Source of the DNA: a virus
DNA length: 52,069 nt
Virus record (IMG/VR): IMGVR_UViG_3300021425_003459
Location: 1 to 52,069 of that record
Reading direction: 5' to 3' (one strand)
A model generated the notes under the pieces. That model saw only the letters and a list, made by a program, of their open reading frames with translations. It was not told where the DNA came from and did no database searches. Shown piece after piece: positions 9,382-17,418 of the stretch. How positions within the stretch are numbered: position 1 is the first letter of the stretch; every line of letters begins with the position of its first letter. The translations under genes were made by a program, and so were the position numbers.

Positions 9382-11958
9382 ATGGCCAATGTCACATGGA
9401 CAACGCCAGCAGGATCGCTAGGCATTATAAACGAGCGTGATTTGTATTCCAGTCAACTGGAAGCGAATTCGGCCGATTCTGCCAGTTTGACCTATTCTAA
9501 GATCGCAGGAACCCTACCTCCCGGTATACAACTTACTTCAACTGGTTTACTGCAAGGAGTACCATTTGAAGTTGCGACCAGAAGTGAATACACTTTTGTG
9601 ATTCGTGCTTCAGATGGTACCAACGTTGCTGACAGAACATTTGGTCTGCAGATACAGGGTGCCGATCTTCCAGTTTTTACGACAGCATCTGGACAATTGG
9701 ATCTTTCAGATTCCACTAGGGTTGGCAACAAATGGGTGCTGGACGGTTCTTATGTTGAGTTTCAACTAAATGCCACAGACACGGATACAGCCGCTGGGCA
9801 AAAACTCGTATATGATGTGATCGATGGATCACTGCCACCCGGAGTCACGATGAGTGCGTCTGGATTAATTTCGGGTGTTGTGAGACTCACAGACAATGAA
9901 AAATATGGACCAGTTGGCGGGTTTGACAATCCACCACCGGGCGATGGTGTCCCATACGATCCCACAACTTTTTCCGTTTCCAAGTCAATGAACTACGAGT
10001 TCACGGTCAGGGTATCAGATGGAACCAGTTATGCATCTCAGGTGAACAGCATATTTGTATACACGGCAGACTATTTTAGAGTAGATAACAACACCATTAA
10101 TGTGTCTTCTACCACAATAAACGGTTTTCCTTTGGTGATGAGTTTGAGTGCCAACAGGAGACCTGTGTTCAAAACACAGAGCAACTTGGGTACCTACAGA
10201 CACGATAACCAATGTGTGATAAGAATCGACGTGGAAGATTTTGATCCTCTACAAGCAGATTTGACCTATAGCATATCCTCTGGAACATTGCCTTCGGGAT
10301 TGAACATCGATCCAGAATCAGGTGAAATATACGGATTGCTACCAGTACAATCAGCGGTGGTATCGGAATACAAATTCACTATCAGAGCATCCAGATCGCC
10401 TTTCAATGACGGCCTAGGAAACAGTGTAACGGTGTATGGTGAAAAAGAATTCGTCCTGACAATCATTGGTGACATAGATATTGGAATAGTTTTTTCTACC
10501 CCGACCAACGTTGGTTCACTTGTTGCGGGACTTCCGAGTTTATTGAATATACAGGCAGTGACAGATCAACCAAACAGGGTATTAAATTATAAATTGGCCG
10601 GGGGATCGTTGCCCAACGGAATATCCCTAACTTCTCAAGGTAACATAATTGGTAAATTTGATGTCAACGACTTTACAGTGCTGGATGGTCATGCTATTAC
10701 TTTCGATTCTGACAACACAACATTTGACCGACAGTATACCTTTACTGCAACTGCAAGTGATCAATATCAATCCGCGGCGACCACAAAAGAATTCACGATC
10801 AATGTATCTCTGCCTTATAGCAAACAATATGGAAATTTATATGTTAGAGGTCTTTTAGACAACAGAAATAACGGCCAATCCGATGTAGACCTGTTTGTGC
10901 GAATGGCACAAGATCCCAACATCAATAACAATGACAATATTTTCAGGCTCGATGATCCGGCATTTGGATTGAGAAAAAATATAGAGATGTTGATGGTTGC
11001 TGGATTGGAAGACAAAACACTGTCAACCCTACAGACAGCGATGGAATTAAATCACGAACCAAAAACTTTGTATTTCGGTGATTTAAAAACTGCCGTGGCA
11101 AAAGAAAATAATTCAGTCAAGTACGAAGTGATATATCTTGAAGTGATTGACAATTTGATCAACAACAATGGAAAATCAGTTTCCTCGTCGATGGATCTAC
11201 GATCCGACATAGCAAAACCCATGATTGGTCCTAGAGCAGATTTAGATACTTTTCATACCGACAGAGAAACTTACACTGTTACAACCGATGGTGGTTTGAG
11301 TTTTAGTATTTCAGGAAGTAAAATAAGATATGCGAACGAACTAACGGCAGATATTGGCTACTTTGAAAAATTATATCCCAATGCCACAGATCATATGAGA
11401 AGCAATATGAAAAATCTAGGACAAAGAGAATATGTACATTTACCATTATGGATGAGAACCACTCAAGATGGTTCTGGAGTTCCGTTGGGATATACCAGAG
11501 CTGTCGTTCTTGCTTATTGTAAACCTGGAAAATCAGCATTGGTCAAAAAAAGATTGCTGGATAAGAACATCGATTTCAAAAAAATATTCTTTAAAACTGA
11601 TCGATATATTGTGGACTCTTCGACTGTTGATTACAGTGTCATCACACCAGACGGAAGCACAAAAAATTTCGAATTAAATGAAATAGTAAATGAGGAAGAA
11701 ATAAAAATCAGATCAAATTCAACAGTGTTAAATTATGGTAATCAAGTCACCGCAGATGATTACGTTTCTTTAAAGTACTTGAGTGCTGACACACAACTGC
11801 GATCTGCAGATTTTGAGCCGGATTTTTCATTATTACACGACGGAACAAACAAAAAAACCACAATTAAATTTACCAATCCTCCTTCTCCCGCTACTAAAAT
11901 AAGAGTCGAGAGAAACGGAGATAAATATCTAGCATTTAAAAGAAAAATAAAGGAATAA
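9382..11958 (+). CDS. Virion structural protein with putative-Ig (He_PIG/cadherin-like) repeats, 858 aa
   Basis: The N-terminal half holds four repeats with the putative-Ig signature L-P-x-G-(I/L/V)-x-(L/M)-x-x-x-G-x-(I/L)-x-G: LPPGIQL, LPPGVTM, LPSGLNI and LPNGISL, each ending in a YxFTxRAxD-like strand. Such domains form extracellular beta-sandwich stalks that bind surfaces. The C-terminal half (from about residue 480) lacks repeats and is more charged, with KYEVIYLEVIDNL and REYVHLPLWMR. It likely anchors to the baseplate or neck. A Shine-Dalgarno site supports the start. Placement beside fibre genes supports a late virion role. The exact position in the particle is unknown. Confidence 0.75.
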   Translation: MANVTWTTPAGSLGIINERDLYSSQLEANSADSASLTYSKIAGTLPPGIQLTSTGLLQGVPFEVATRSEYTFVIRASDGTNVADRTFGLQIQGADLPVFTTASGQLDLSDSTRVGNKWVLDGSYVEFQLNATDTDTAAGQKLVYDVIDGSLPPGVTMSASGLISGVVRLTDNEKYGPVGGFDNPPPGDGVPYDPTTFSVSKSMNYEFTVRVSDGTSYASQVNSIFVYTADYFRVDNNTINVSSTTINGFPLVMSLSANRRPVFKTQSNLGTYRHDNQCVIRIDVEDFDPLQADLTYSISSGTLPSGLNIDPESGEIYGLLPVQSAVVSEYKFTIRASRSPFNDGLGNSVTVYGEKEFVLTIIGDIDIGIVFSTPTNVGSLVAGLPSLLNIQAVTDQPNRVLNYKLAGGSLPNGISLTSQGNIIGKFDVNDFTVLDGHAITFDSDNTTFDRQYTFTATASDQYQSAATTKEFTINVSLPYSKQYGNLYVRGLLDNRNNGQSDVDLFVRMAQDPNINNNDNIFRLDDPAFGLRKNIEMLMVAGLEDKTLSTLQTAMELNHEPKTLYFGDLKTAVAKENNSVKYEVIYLEVIDNLINNNGKSVSSSMDLRSDIAKPMIGPRADLDTFHTDRETYTVTTDGGLSFSISGSKIRYANELTADIGYFEKLYPNATDHMRSNMKNLGQREYVHLPLWMRTTQDGSGVPLGYTRAVVLAYCKPGKSALVKKRLLDKNIDFKKIFFKTDRYIVDSSTVDYSVITPDGSTKNFELNEIVNEEEIKIRSNSTVLNYGNQVTADDYVSLKYLSADTQLRSADFEPDFSLLHDGTNKKTTIKFTNPPSPATKIRVERNGDKYLAFKRKIKE

Positions 11959-11959
11959 C

Positions 11960-12538
11960 ATGACAAGTGCAATAGTACCAGGTAACATAGACGGCGCATT
12001 TCCAGTAGCAGGTCAGGACAACTCATCACAGGGTTTCCGAGACAATTTCACTGCTATCGTTAATAATTTTACAACTGCCTCTTCAGAAATTACATCATTA
12101 CAAAACAATAAAGCATCAACCAATGCCGCAACTGATTTCAATGGCAACACAGTAAGCAATGTGAACTTACAGAATACTAAATTCACTGTGGTCAATCATG
12201 GACAGATAACATCTGGTGCCACTGTTACCCTTAACTATCCGAGCGGTCATTATCAACAAATCACAGGCACACTTGGTGATGTGACTTTGGCATTTACTAA
12301 TATGCCAGGCACTGGTGCTGGAAGAATGATTTTAGACATGACTTACACAGCAAACTCACATTTGTTGTATCTAACATCCTCGATGTTGGTTGCTGACAAT
12401 GTCACAGGTTTCAATGCTTCGACTAATGCAATCACAGTTACCACAGCAGGAAGATATCTTTATGAGTTTATATCAATAGATAATTCCAATGCGATACTGA
12501 TGCATCAACTTGGTAAATTATATACCACAACACCTTAA
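11960..12538 (+). CDS. Virion protein with FPVAGQDNSSQGFRDNF head motif
   Basis: The 192-aa protein starts with AFPVAGQDNSSQGFRDNF and an AIVNNFTTASSEI segment, a head pattern seen in marine T4-like phage structural proteins and similar in layout to the LRTAFxKVNxNFxEL heads of the fibre genes. The rest is Thr/Ser/Asn-rich beta sequence without cysteines. It follows the Ig-repeat gene after one base, with AAAGGAAT as a ribosome binding site. It is likely a small fibre or tail-decoration protein. Confidence 0.7.
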   Translation: MTSAIVPGNIDGAFPVAGQDNSSQGFRDNFTAIVNNFTTASSEITSLQNNKASTNAATDFNGNTVSNVNLQNTKFTVVNHGQITSGATVTLNYPSGHYQQITGTLGDVTLAFTNMPGTGAGRMILDMTYTANSHLLYLTSSMLVADNVTGFNASTNAITVTTAGRYLYEFISIDNSNAILMHQLGKLYTTTP

Positions 12539-12558
12539 TTAAATTAGAAAGGAGTTAA

Positions 12559-12813
12559 ATGTATTTTCATCCTTTGCAAGAAGAAGTTGGTAATTTATCT
12601 GAAGAAGAAATTTCAAAAAGAATTCAAGAGCTCACTAAAAAATCTGTGAGTGCCAGACGATTCAGTCGTAATCCTGATCTATTAAATCAAATCAATTTTG
12701 CTTTGGAAAGTTATAGGACCGAATTGAGAAATAGAAGAATAAAAAATCTTCAAGACAATTTTAAAAAATCCAGAAACGAACCAGATCTAGGAGAACTGAT
12801 CAACATCGAATAG
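12559..12813 (+). CDS. Small helical conserved phage protein, 84 aa
   Basis: A strong ribosome site (AAAGGAG) precedes ATG 12559. The protein is almost wholly charged and predicted helical (LSEEEISKRIQELTKK, then FALESYRTELRNRRIKNL), with no membrane segment or cysteine. It ends the structural block and precedes a gene with its own promoter-like element. Similar short helical proteins occur in cyanophages. Role unknown. Confidence 0.65.
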   Translation: MYFHPLQEEVGNLSEEEISKRIQELTKKSVSARRFSRNPDLLNQINFALESYRTELRNRRIKNLQDNFKKSRNEPDLGELINIE

Positions 12814-12819
12814 TAAGTA
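12813..12819 (+). promoter_or_regulatory. Late-promoter variant GTAAGTA
   Basis: With T4 spacing the predicted start is at 12825, one base before ATG 12826. This agreement favours ATG 12826 over the upstream GTG at 12820. The sequence departs from ATAAATA, so the call is tentative. Confidence 0.4.
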
Positions 12820-12825
12820 GTGTTG

Positions 12826-13470
12826 ATGAGAAAAAAATCTTTTAGTTGGTCGACAACTTTCAAATCGATACTTATTGTTGACAATGAATTATTCCATAAC
12901 ACCTATGATGTCAAATTGTCCATAGAACCCATTACCAAAGACCTTGCAGAACAGAGCAGTTATTTTGAAAGACTGAAATATTTGTACACATATATTTTTG
13001 CCAATACTGTGGTCACCTACAGGGAAGAAAACCTATACAGAATATTGGAAACCACCACATCAAATAGATTTATTGAATTACCAAGACCTCCCTATGATCA
13101 AGTGATGAGTGCTGTGTGTTTTAAAAAATCCAACGCAATATTAGATGGTAAAATTATCGTCAAGAGTGTTGAATTATCCAGTTATCAAGGAGATGGTATC
13201 AGTTATACTGTTGAGGAGGATTCACCAGAATTGGAACTTTTAAATGTTGACAATTGGTTTTCAAACAAGTATAATAAGTTTAATCCATGGTGGTTGAGAG
13301 GAGATACTGCAACATATGACAAAGAACTTGGTAAGGGAATATACACAGGTCATTTCCAATGGGACATCGACACAGTCACCGAAAAGAAACATGAAGATAA
13401 CACAGACCATGCCAAAATTTTTAAGTTTAATCCTAGGATCATAGATGGCGGAAAGAATAAAAATAAATGA
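12826..13470 (+). CDS. Conserved phage protein, 214 aa, function unknown
   Basis: The protein starts MRKKSFSW and contains many aromatic and acidic residues, with a distinctive FNPWWLRGDTATYD segment near residue 150 and a basic tail. No transmembrane segment or catalytic motif is visible. The start ATG is chosen because a late-promoter variant would place +1 one base upstream; GTG 12820 is an alternative. It overlaps the following gene by 26 bases, so they are coupled. It was compared in mind with T4 gp53 and does not match. Confidence 0.65.
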   Translation: MRKKSFSWSTTFKSILIVDNELFHNTYDVKLSIEPITKDLAEQSSYFERLKYLYTYIFANTVVTYREENLYRILETTTSNRFIELPRPPYDQVMSAVCFKKSNAILDGKIIVKSVELSSYQGDGISYTVEEDSPELELLNVDNWFSNKYNKFNPWWLRGDTATYDKELGKGIYTGHFQWDIDTVTEKKHEDNTDHAKIFKFNPRIIDGGKNKNK

Positions 13471-13969
13471 GTATGGTGATTGTATCTACAGCGAAGAAGA
13501 GATCATCGAACAACTCTACAGCAATCCCCAATTAAATTTTGATAATCTTTTCATAGAAACAGCCAAGCAATACAACGAATCCCTACAAAAAGTCGGAATC
13601 AATTTACCATTTTTAAGCGAAGGACCTTCGCATTCAGAGACAGCCACAGAGTTTGATCAAAGAATGCAGAAAAATTGGTTCATGCCTCAAGAATATCATG
13701 ACATAGATACGTTGGAATACTTGTTGAACAAATGTCAAAACGAGGAAGAAAAAAACAGAGTGAGGATGGAACACGAATTGTTTGAAAAGAAAAACTTCAT
13801 AAAAGTCCTACAATTTTTGATATACTTTATAGATACCCTGAGAAAAAATAACATAGTGTGGGGAGTGGGCAGGGGGTCCAGTGTGGCCAGTTTCTGTTTG
13901 TTCCTGATAGGAGTACACAAGATCAATCCCCTGCTGTACAATTTGGATCACCGTGAATTCCTGCGATGA
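13445..13969 (+). CDS. C-family DNA polymerase (DnaE/PolC) fragment-like protein, 174 aa
   Basis: Residues about 115-174 match the region of bacterial DnaE just before the catalytic palm: NFIKVLQFLIYFIDTLRKN corresponds to the GYFLIVxxFIxWxKxNG helix, GVGRGSSVASF to GPGRGSGAGSL, and INPLLYNLDHREFL to the LDPLxFxLLFERFL helix. The frame stops directly after this, before the catalytic Asp-x-Asp. It also lacks a PHP domain, so it cannot polymerise alone. The first 110 residues are unlike DnaE. Because it is short, late-linked and conserved in layout, it may bind nucleotide or DNA, or mimic the host polymerase. Confidence 0.65.
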   Translation: MAERIKINEYGDCIYSEEEIIEQLYSNPQLNFDNLFIETAKQYNESLQKVGINLPFLSEGPSHSETATEFDQRMQKNWFMPQEYHDIDTLEYLLNKCQNEEEKNRVRMEHELFEKKNFIKVLQFLIYFIDTLRKNNIVWGVGRGSSVASFCLFLIGVHKINPLLYNLDHREFLR

Positions 13970-13975
13970 TAAGTA
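13969..13975 (+). promoter_or_regulatory. Late-promoter variant ATAAGTA
   Basis: ATAAGTA starts inside the preceding stop codon. T4 spacing gives +1 at 13981, two bases before ATG 13983. The same variant recurs at 15215 and 31439. Confidence 0.45.
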
Positions 13976-13982
13976 GTTTAGT

Positions 13983-14330
13983 ATGACACAGATGTCTTGG
14001 GAAAAAATTAAAAATCAAGACGGTGGTAGGTACACTGTCAAACATCATACATTACCAAAAAATGTAAGTTTGTTTCAAACTACTCCTGAAGGTCTTCCAT
14101 TACAAGAAAAAATGGACACCTATAAAAATAGAAAAGTAGTAGAGCACACGTATACTAGAAATGTTATTAATGATAATACTATAGAAATTATTGTTGAGGC
14201 TTTTTGGAAGAATAAAGATGATTATAATGAATTTGAACAGTGGTATAAATCTAACTTTAGAGATATAGTTGATGAATATAATAAAAAAAATAATATTATA
14301 CATCAATATAAAGTAGAGATAATTAAATAG
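13983..14330 (+). CDS. Small protein paralogous to the N-terminal domain of the 15256 gene
   Basis: The 115-aa protein shares a clear pattern with residues about 20-130 of the 394-aa protein at 15256: GGRYTV against GYRWTT, TPEGLPL against TPEGIEI, WKNKDDYNEFEQWY against WKNKDSYNEFEAWY, and YNKKNNIIHQYKVE against YEKKHNIIHEYNVE. The ferredoxin-like or ABM-type fold suggested by this spacing is a guess. Codon use is more AT-rich than its neighbours. The pair looks like a tandem duplication in which one copy is fused to a nitroreductase-like domain. Confidence 0.7.
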   Translation: MTQMSWEKIKNQDGGRYTVKHHTLPKNVSLFQTTPEGLPLQEKMDTYKNRKVVEHTYTRNVINDNTIEIIVEAFWKNKDDYNEFEQWYKSNFRDIVDEYNKKNNIIHQYKVEIIK

Positions 14331-14340
14331 GAGATAACAT

Positions 14341-14772
14341 ATGGCAAGACAAATACAAAAAAGAATGTATAGAACCATGCAAGGTCGTTTGGTCGACATC
14401 GAAAAATTGAGAATGTCAAACGAATCAGTTCAGGCAGTTGGTAATATGAATGTCAATGCTCGTGGGGATATAATAGGAGCAGGTGGTAAAATAGTTACTA
14501 CAAAAGAACAGATAATGAAACAATATTATGAAACTCCCAAGGGAAGAGCCAGCGAAGAAACAACAGCATCTGTGCAAAACGATAAATCATTAAAAAAATT
14601 ACAAACACAAAATATTGTTATCGAGCAGGCACCGGAAGCAGTTGAAACTCCAGCACCTAAAACAAAAACTATCAGCACATTCAAACCAAAAGTCAAACAA
14701 GAAGAGAAAAAGATAGAAACTGATAGCCAAGAAAAAACAGGTATAGACGCGGCACTTGACGGAATAGAATAA
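14341..14772 (+). CDS. Conserved T4-like marine phage protein with NMNVNARGD motif, 143 aa
   Basis: The ribosome site AGGAG precedes ATG 14341. The N-terminal half carries MYRTMQGRLVDIEKLR and AVGNMNVNARGDIIGAGGK, a block conserved in marine T4-like phages. The C-terminal half is low-complexity Lys/Glu/Pro/Thr and probably disordered. A sigma70-like promoter for the next gene lies within its last codons. Its role is unknown; a structural or assembly function is the best guess from layout. Confidence 0.65.
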   Translation: MARQIQKRMYRTMQGRLVDIEKLRMSNESVQAVGNMNVNARGDIIGAGGKIVTTKEQIMKQYYETPKGRASEETTASVQNDKSLKKLQTQNIVIEQAPEAVETPAPKTKTISTFKPKVKQEEKKIETDSQEKTGIDAALDGIE

Positions 14773-14784
14773 TTACTCTATAAT
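14756..14784 (+). promoter_or_regulatory. Sigma70-like promoter TTGACG-17-TATAAT
   Basis: The -35 TTGACG (14756-14761) and -10 TATAAT (14779-14784) have a 17-base spacer. The expected start, 7-8 bases after the -10, falls at the ATG of the GroES-like gene (14792), predicting a leaderless mRNA. Confidence 0.7.
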
Positions 14785-14791
14785 AAGTCAT

Positions 14792-15199
14792 ATGGATATA
14801 AGTTCAGCACAATCAAAAGGTTTTGGTTCACATGGTGGTTCCAAATATACTTTAAAAGACAGAGATATACAACCCCTTCATAAAAGAGTGCTTGTTTCAG
14901 ATATGTTCTTTGGAGAAAAGAAAACCAAAGGTGGTATCATACTGATGGACGACGACGGCACAGAATCCGGAATCCATCCCAGATGGTGTAAAGTATATGC
15001 TGTGGGTCCTAAACAGGATGACGTCAAGGTCGGTCAATGGTTGCTCGTGGCCCATGGTAGATGGAGCAGAGCATTGAAAATTGTCAAGAACGAGCAAGAG
15101 CTCGATGTGAGAATGATTGACGAAAATGATATACTTTTAGTTTCCGATGAACAACCAAGCAACGACGGCGTGGATCTGAGGGCCGGATACAGCAAATAA
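14792..15199 (+). CDS. GroES/gp31-like co-chaperonin candidate
   Basis: The 135-aa protein has a GroES-type beta-barrel pattern. DIQPLHKRVLV corresponds to the first strand (PLxDRVLV), EKKTKGGIIL to the mobile-loop and post-loop region (TxGGIIL), then HPRWCKVYAVGP (G-x-V-x-AVGxG) and VKVGQWLLVAHGRWSRAL, and a terminal ENDILLV (EDDILAV). GroES caps GroEL, and T4 gp31 replaces it for folding of the major capsid protein. A 20-residue N-terminal extension and about 15 C-terminal residues are extra. It has its own early-type promoter. The match is by strand pattern; sequence identity to GroES is low. Confidence 0.75.
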   Translation: MDISSAQSKGFGSHGGSKYTLKDRDIQPLHKRVLVSDMFFGEKKTKGGIILMDDDGTESGIHPRWCKVYAVGPKQDDVKVGQWLLVAHGRWSRALKIVKNEQELDVRMIDENDILLVSDEQPSNDGVDLRAGYSK

Positions 15200-15214
15200 A
15201 ACTTACATCACGAG

Positions 15215-15221
15215 ATAAGTA
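15215..15221 (+). promoter_or_regulatory. Late-promoter variant ATAAGTA
   Basis: It lies 34 bases before ATG 15256. A TAAGGA ribosome site sits between, so this would give a leadered transcript. The match is to the variant, not the consensus. Confidence 0.35.
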
Positions 15222-15255
15222 ATATACATATATATTAAAATAAGGATTAAAAATC

Positions 15256-16440
15256 ATGCCATGGACAGACGATGAACCAAAAACAATAAATTTAAATCAT
15301 ATTGTAATTTCCGATCATGACGGTTATAGATGGACAACCAAAAAATTCACAAGACCTCGAGGAACACCGGTGTACGCATTGACCCCGGAAGGAATAGAGA
15401 TCTATAATCATATTGAACGTTACAAGGCATTGGGTCATTTGGAATCCCATGTTGAAATTCGTTCTTTACCCGAAAACAGAGAACAATTTGTTTTAAAAAA
15501 TACCTGGAAAAATAAAGATTCGTATAATGAATTTGAAGCATGGTACATGGCACCCGATCCAGAAACAGGTTTGTCTATGCAAGATAAAACCAAAGAATAC
15601 GAAAAAAAACATAATATAATACATGAATACAATGTTGAAGCATTGAATTCTTCTTCCACTGTCGAGGAACATTTACAAAAAAGTTTTATTGAAAAAATGG
15701 CTTTTAGAAGAAACATACATGTTTTTGATCAGAAAAAAAATCCTGAAAAAACAGTAATTGAAAAAATTTTAAAAGATTCATTTCATTATGTTCCGATATT
15801 ACAATGTGTGTATCCTTTTCGTGTCAAAATATGGGGACCTGAATATCATGAAATGAAGAAGCAATTAGTGATTAGAAGTGTTTGCGGACCCAACCAAGAG
15901 AATTTCCGTCATGGTGGAAAGCACCAAGGGGATTGGAAACTGGCCGAAGAAATATATGATAAATGGATCAATCAATGGATAGATACCGGCGAAGAACAGT
16001 ACTATGACGGTTACTATTTCAATCAACAAATAATGGCTCCCTATTTGATTTCATGGCATCCGGTGCCTGATCTGCCTACACAAACACAATTGGACAAGGG
16101 TTATGTTGAATCAAGAACTAGCGGACACATGAAAAAGGCCGGTGGTCTACAACACATACAACAGATGACAATTGGCGTGTCCATGCATGGTTTTGGAATG
16201 AGTTTACTGGCGGCAAATTATGGACTTCATGCTTCTTTTACGAGAAACATAATTGTTGATTTTGATACTCCCGAAACATTACCAGAAATGGTGAAACCAA
16301 TGTTTACATCTCCGGATTCTGATTATCATAAAGTTCCTTTCGTAATGGGTATTGGGTATAGAGATCCAAGGTTTACTTATTTTGGTGATTCTAATATGGG
16401 TAAAAAACCAACATTTGACGAAATCAATCTTTGGCAATAA
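15256..16440 (+). CDS. Two-domain protein: duplicated N-terminal domain fused to a nitroreductase-like domain
   Basis: Residues 20-130 are paralogous to the protein at 13983. From about 145 the sequence follows a nitroreductase fold: RRNIHVFDQK (151-160) matches the RRSxRxF FMN-phosphate motif, ILKDSFHYVPILQCVYPFRV the helix and strand after it, GVSMHGFGMSLLAANYGLHA (307-326) the IAxQNLLLAAxxLGLG helix, and VMGIGYRDP (363-371) the final lALGYP strand. Such enzymes use FMN and NAD(P)H to reduce nitro, quinone or flavin substrates or to dehalogenate. An insertion at 205-300 is larger than usual. FMN binding and substrate are inferred. Confidence 0.6.
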   Translation: MPWTDDEPKTINLNHIVISDHDGYRWTTKKFTRPRGTPVYALTPEGIEIYNHIERYKALGHLESHVEIRSLPENREQFVLKNTWKNKDSYNEFEAWYMAPDPETGLSMQDKTKEYEKKHNIIHEYNVEALNSSSTVEEHLQKSFIEKMAFRRNIHVFDQKKNPEKTVIEKILKDSFHYVPILQCVYPFRVKIWGPEYHEMKKQLVIRSVCGPNQENFRHGGKHQGDWKLAEEIYDKWINQWIDTGEEQYYDGYYFNQQIMAPYLISWHPVPDLPTQTQLDKGYVESRTSGHMKKAGGLQHIQQMTIGVSMHGFGMSLLAANYGLHASFTRNIIVDFDTPETLPEMVKPMFTSPDSDYHKVPFVMGIGYRDPRFTYFGDSNMGKKPTFDEINLWQ

Positions 16441-16452
16441 CAAATATTTTTC

Positions 16453-16481
16453 TTTACTTTTATTATTTTAATCTATATAAT
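16453..16481 (+). promoter_or_regulatory. Sigma70-like promoter TTTACT-17-TATAAT for gene 44
   Basis: TTTACT (16453-16458) and TATAAT (16476-16481) are 17 bases apart in the only sizeable gap here. The 16-mer TAATCTATATAATAGT (16469-16484) is repeated exactly in the gene 45 promoter at 42843-42858. Confidence 0.75.
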
Positions 16482-16491
16482 AGTATAGATA

Positions 16492-17418
16492 ATGAAAGAA
16501 CTTTGGACCGAAAAATATAGACCTAAACAACTAAAAGAATATGTTGTCAGAGATGAAAATCAAAGAGAACAAATTCAAAGTTGGATCAAAGACGGAGCCA
16601 TTCCTCATTTGTTGTTCTCAGGTGCTCCGGGTACGGGCAAGACCACATTGGCCAAGGTGTTGTTCCAGGAACTAAATGTAGATCCATATGACATACTGGA
16701 AATCAACGCATCTAGAGAAAATTCAGTAGATACCGTCAGAGATAAAATTATAAACTTTGTACAGATCATGCCATTCGGAGCATACAAGTATGTGTTACTC
16801 GATGAGGCAGACTATATTACTCCCAACGGTCAAGCGGCATTGCGTGGCGTGATGGAGATGTATCATACATCGGCAAGATTTGTTTTGACCTGCAACTATC
16901 CCAACAGGGTGATCCCGGCACTACATTCAAGATGCCAAGGATTCCATATAGAGACATTAGACAAAAATGAGTTTACTGCTAGAATAGCCGAGATACTGAT
17001 CGCAGAAAAAATTGAACCAAACATTGATTTGATAGACACATATGTCAAGGCCACATATCCCGATATGAGAAAATGTATCAATCTTGTGCAGATGAACTCA
17101 CGTAATGGTGTTTTACACGCACCAGATAAATCTGATAAAGGACAGGCTGATTATCGTTTACAAATGGTTGAATTATTTAAACAAGGAAAAATACTAGAAG
17201 CACGAAAACTAGTTTGCTCTCAGGCAAGACCCGAGGAAGTGGAAGAAATATTTAGATGGCTGTATGACAATCTCGACTTGATTTCAAAAGAAGATGATGG
17301 ACAAGACAAAGCAATATTGGCTATAAAACAAGGTCTCGTGGATCATTCGTTTGTTGCAGATCCAGAAATCAATTTAGCCGCAACAATGATAAAACTAGCG
17401 AGGATATCAAATGGGTAG
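16492..17418 (+). CDS. 44: Sliding-clamp loader ATPase gp44
   Basis: The 308-aa AAA+ protein is close to T4 gp44 in length. It shows EKYRPKQLKEYV at the N-terminus, Walker A GAPGTGKT (44-51), Walker B VLLDEAD (101-107), the sensor-1 strand FVLTCNYP and the SRC arginine-finger motif (146-148). With gp62 it opens gp45 and loads it at primer ends. No gp62 is recognisable next to it, although T4 places it there. The following gene overlaps by 8 bases. An early-type promoter drives it. Confidence 0.95.
   Translation: MKELWTEKYRPKQLKEYVVRDENQREQIQSWIKDGAIPHLLFSGAPGTGKTTLAKVLFQELNVDPYDILEINASRENSVDTVRDKIINFVQIMPFGAYKYVLLDEADYITPNGQAALRGVMEMYHTSARFVLTCNYPNRVIPALHSRCQGFHIETLDKNEFTARIAEILIAEKIEPNIDLIDTYVKATYPDMRKCINLVQMNSRNGVLHAPDKSDKGQADYRLQMVELFKQGKILEARKLVCSQARPEEVEEIFRWLYDNLDLISKEDDGQDKAILAIKQGLVDHSFVADPEINLAATMIKLARISNG

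Noticed and set aside
12820-12822. GTG start for the 12826 gene
   Set aside because: The late-promoter variant spacing supports ATG 12826.
12826-13470. Baseplate wedge gp53
   Set aside because: The length is close but no shared motif could be seen.
13445-13969. Frameshifted full-length DNA polymerase III
   Set aside because: The sequence after the stop codes for an unrelated gene with its own promoter-like site, so the fragment ends naturally.
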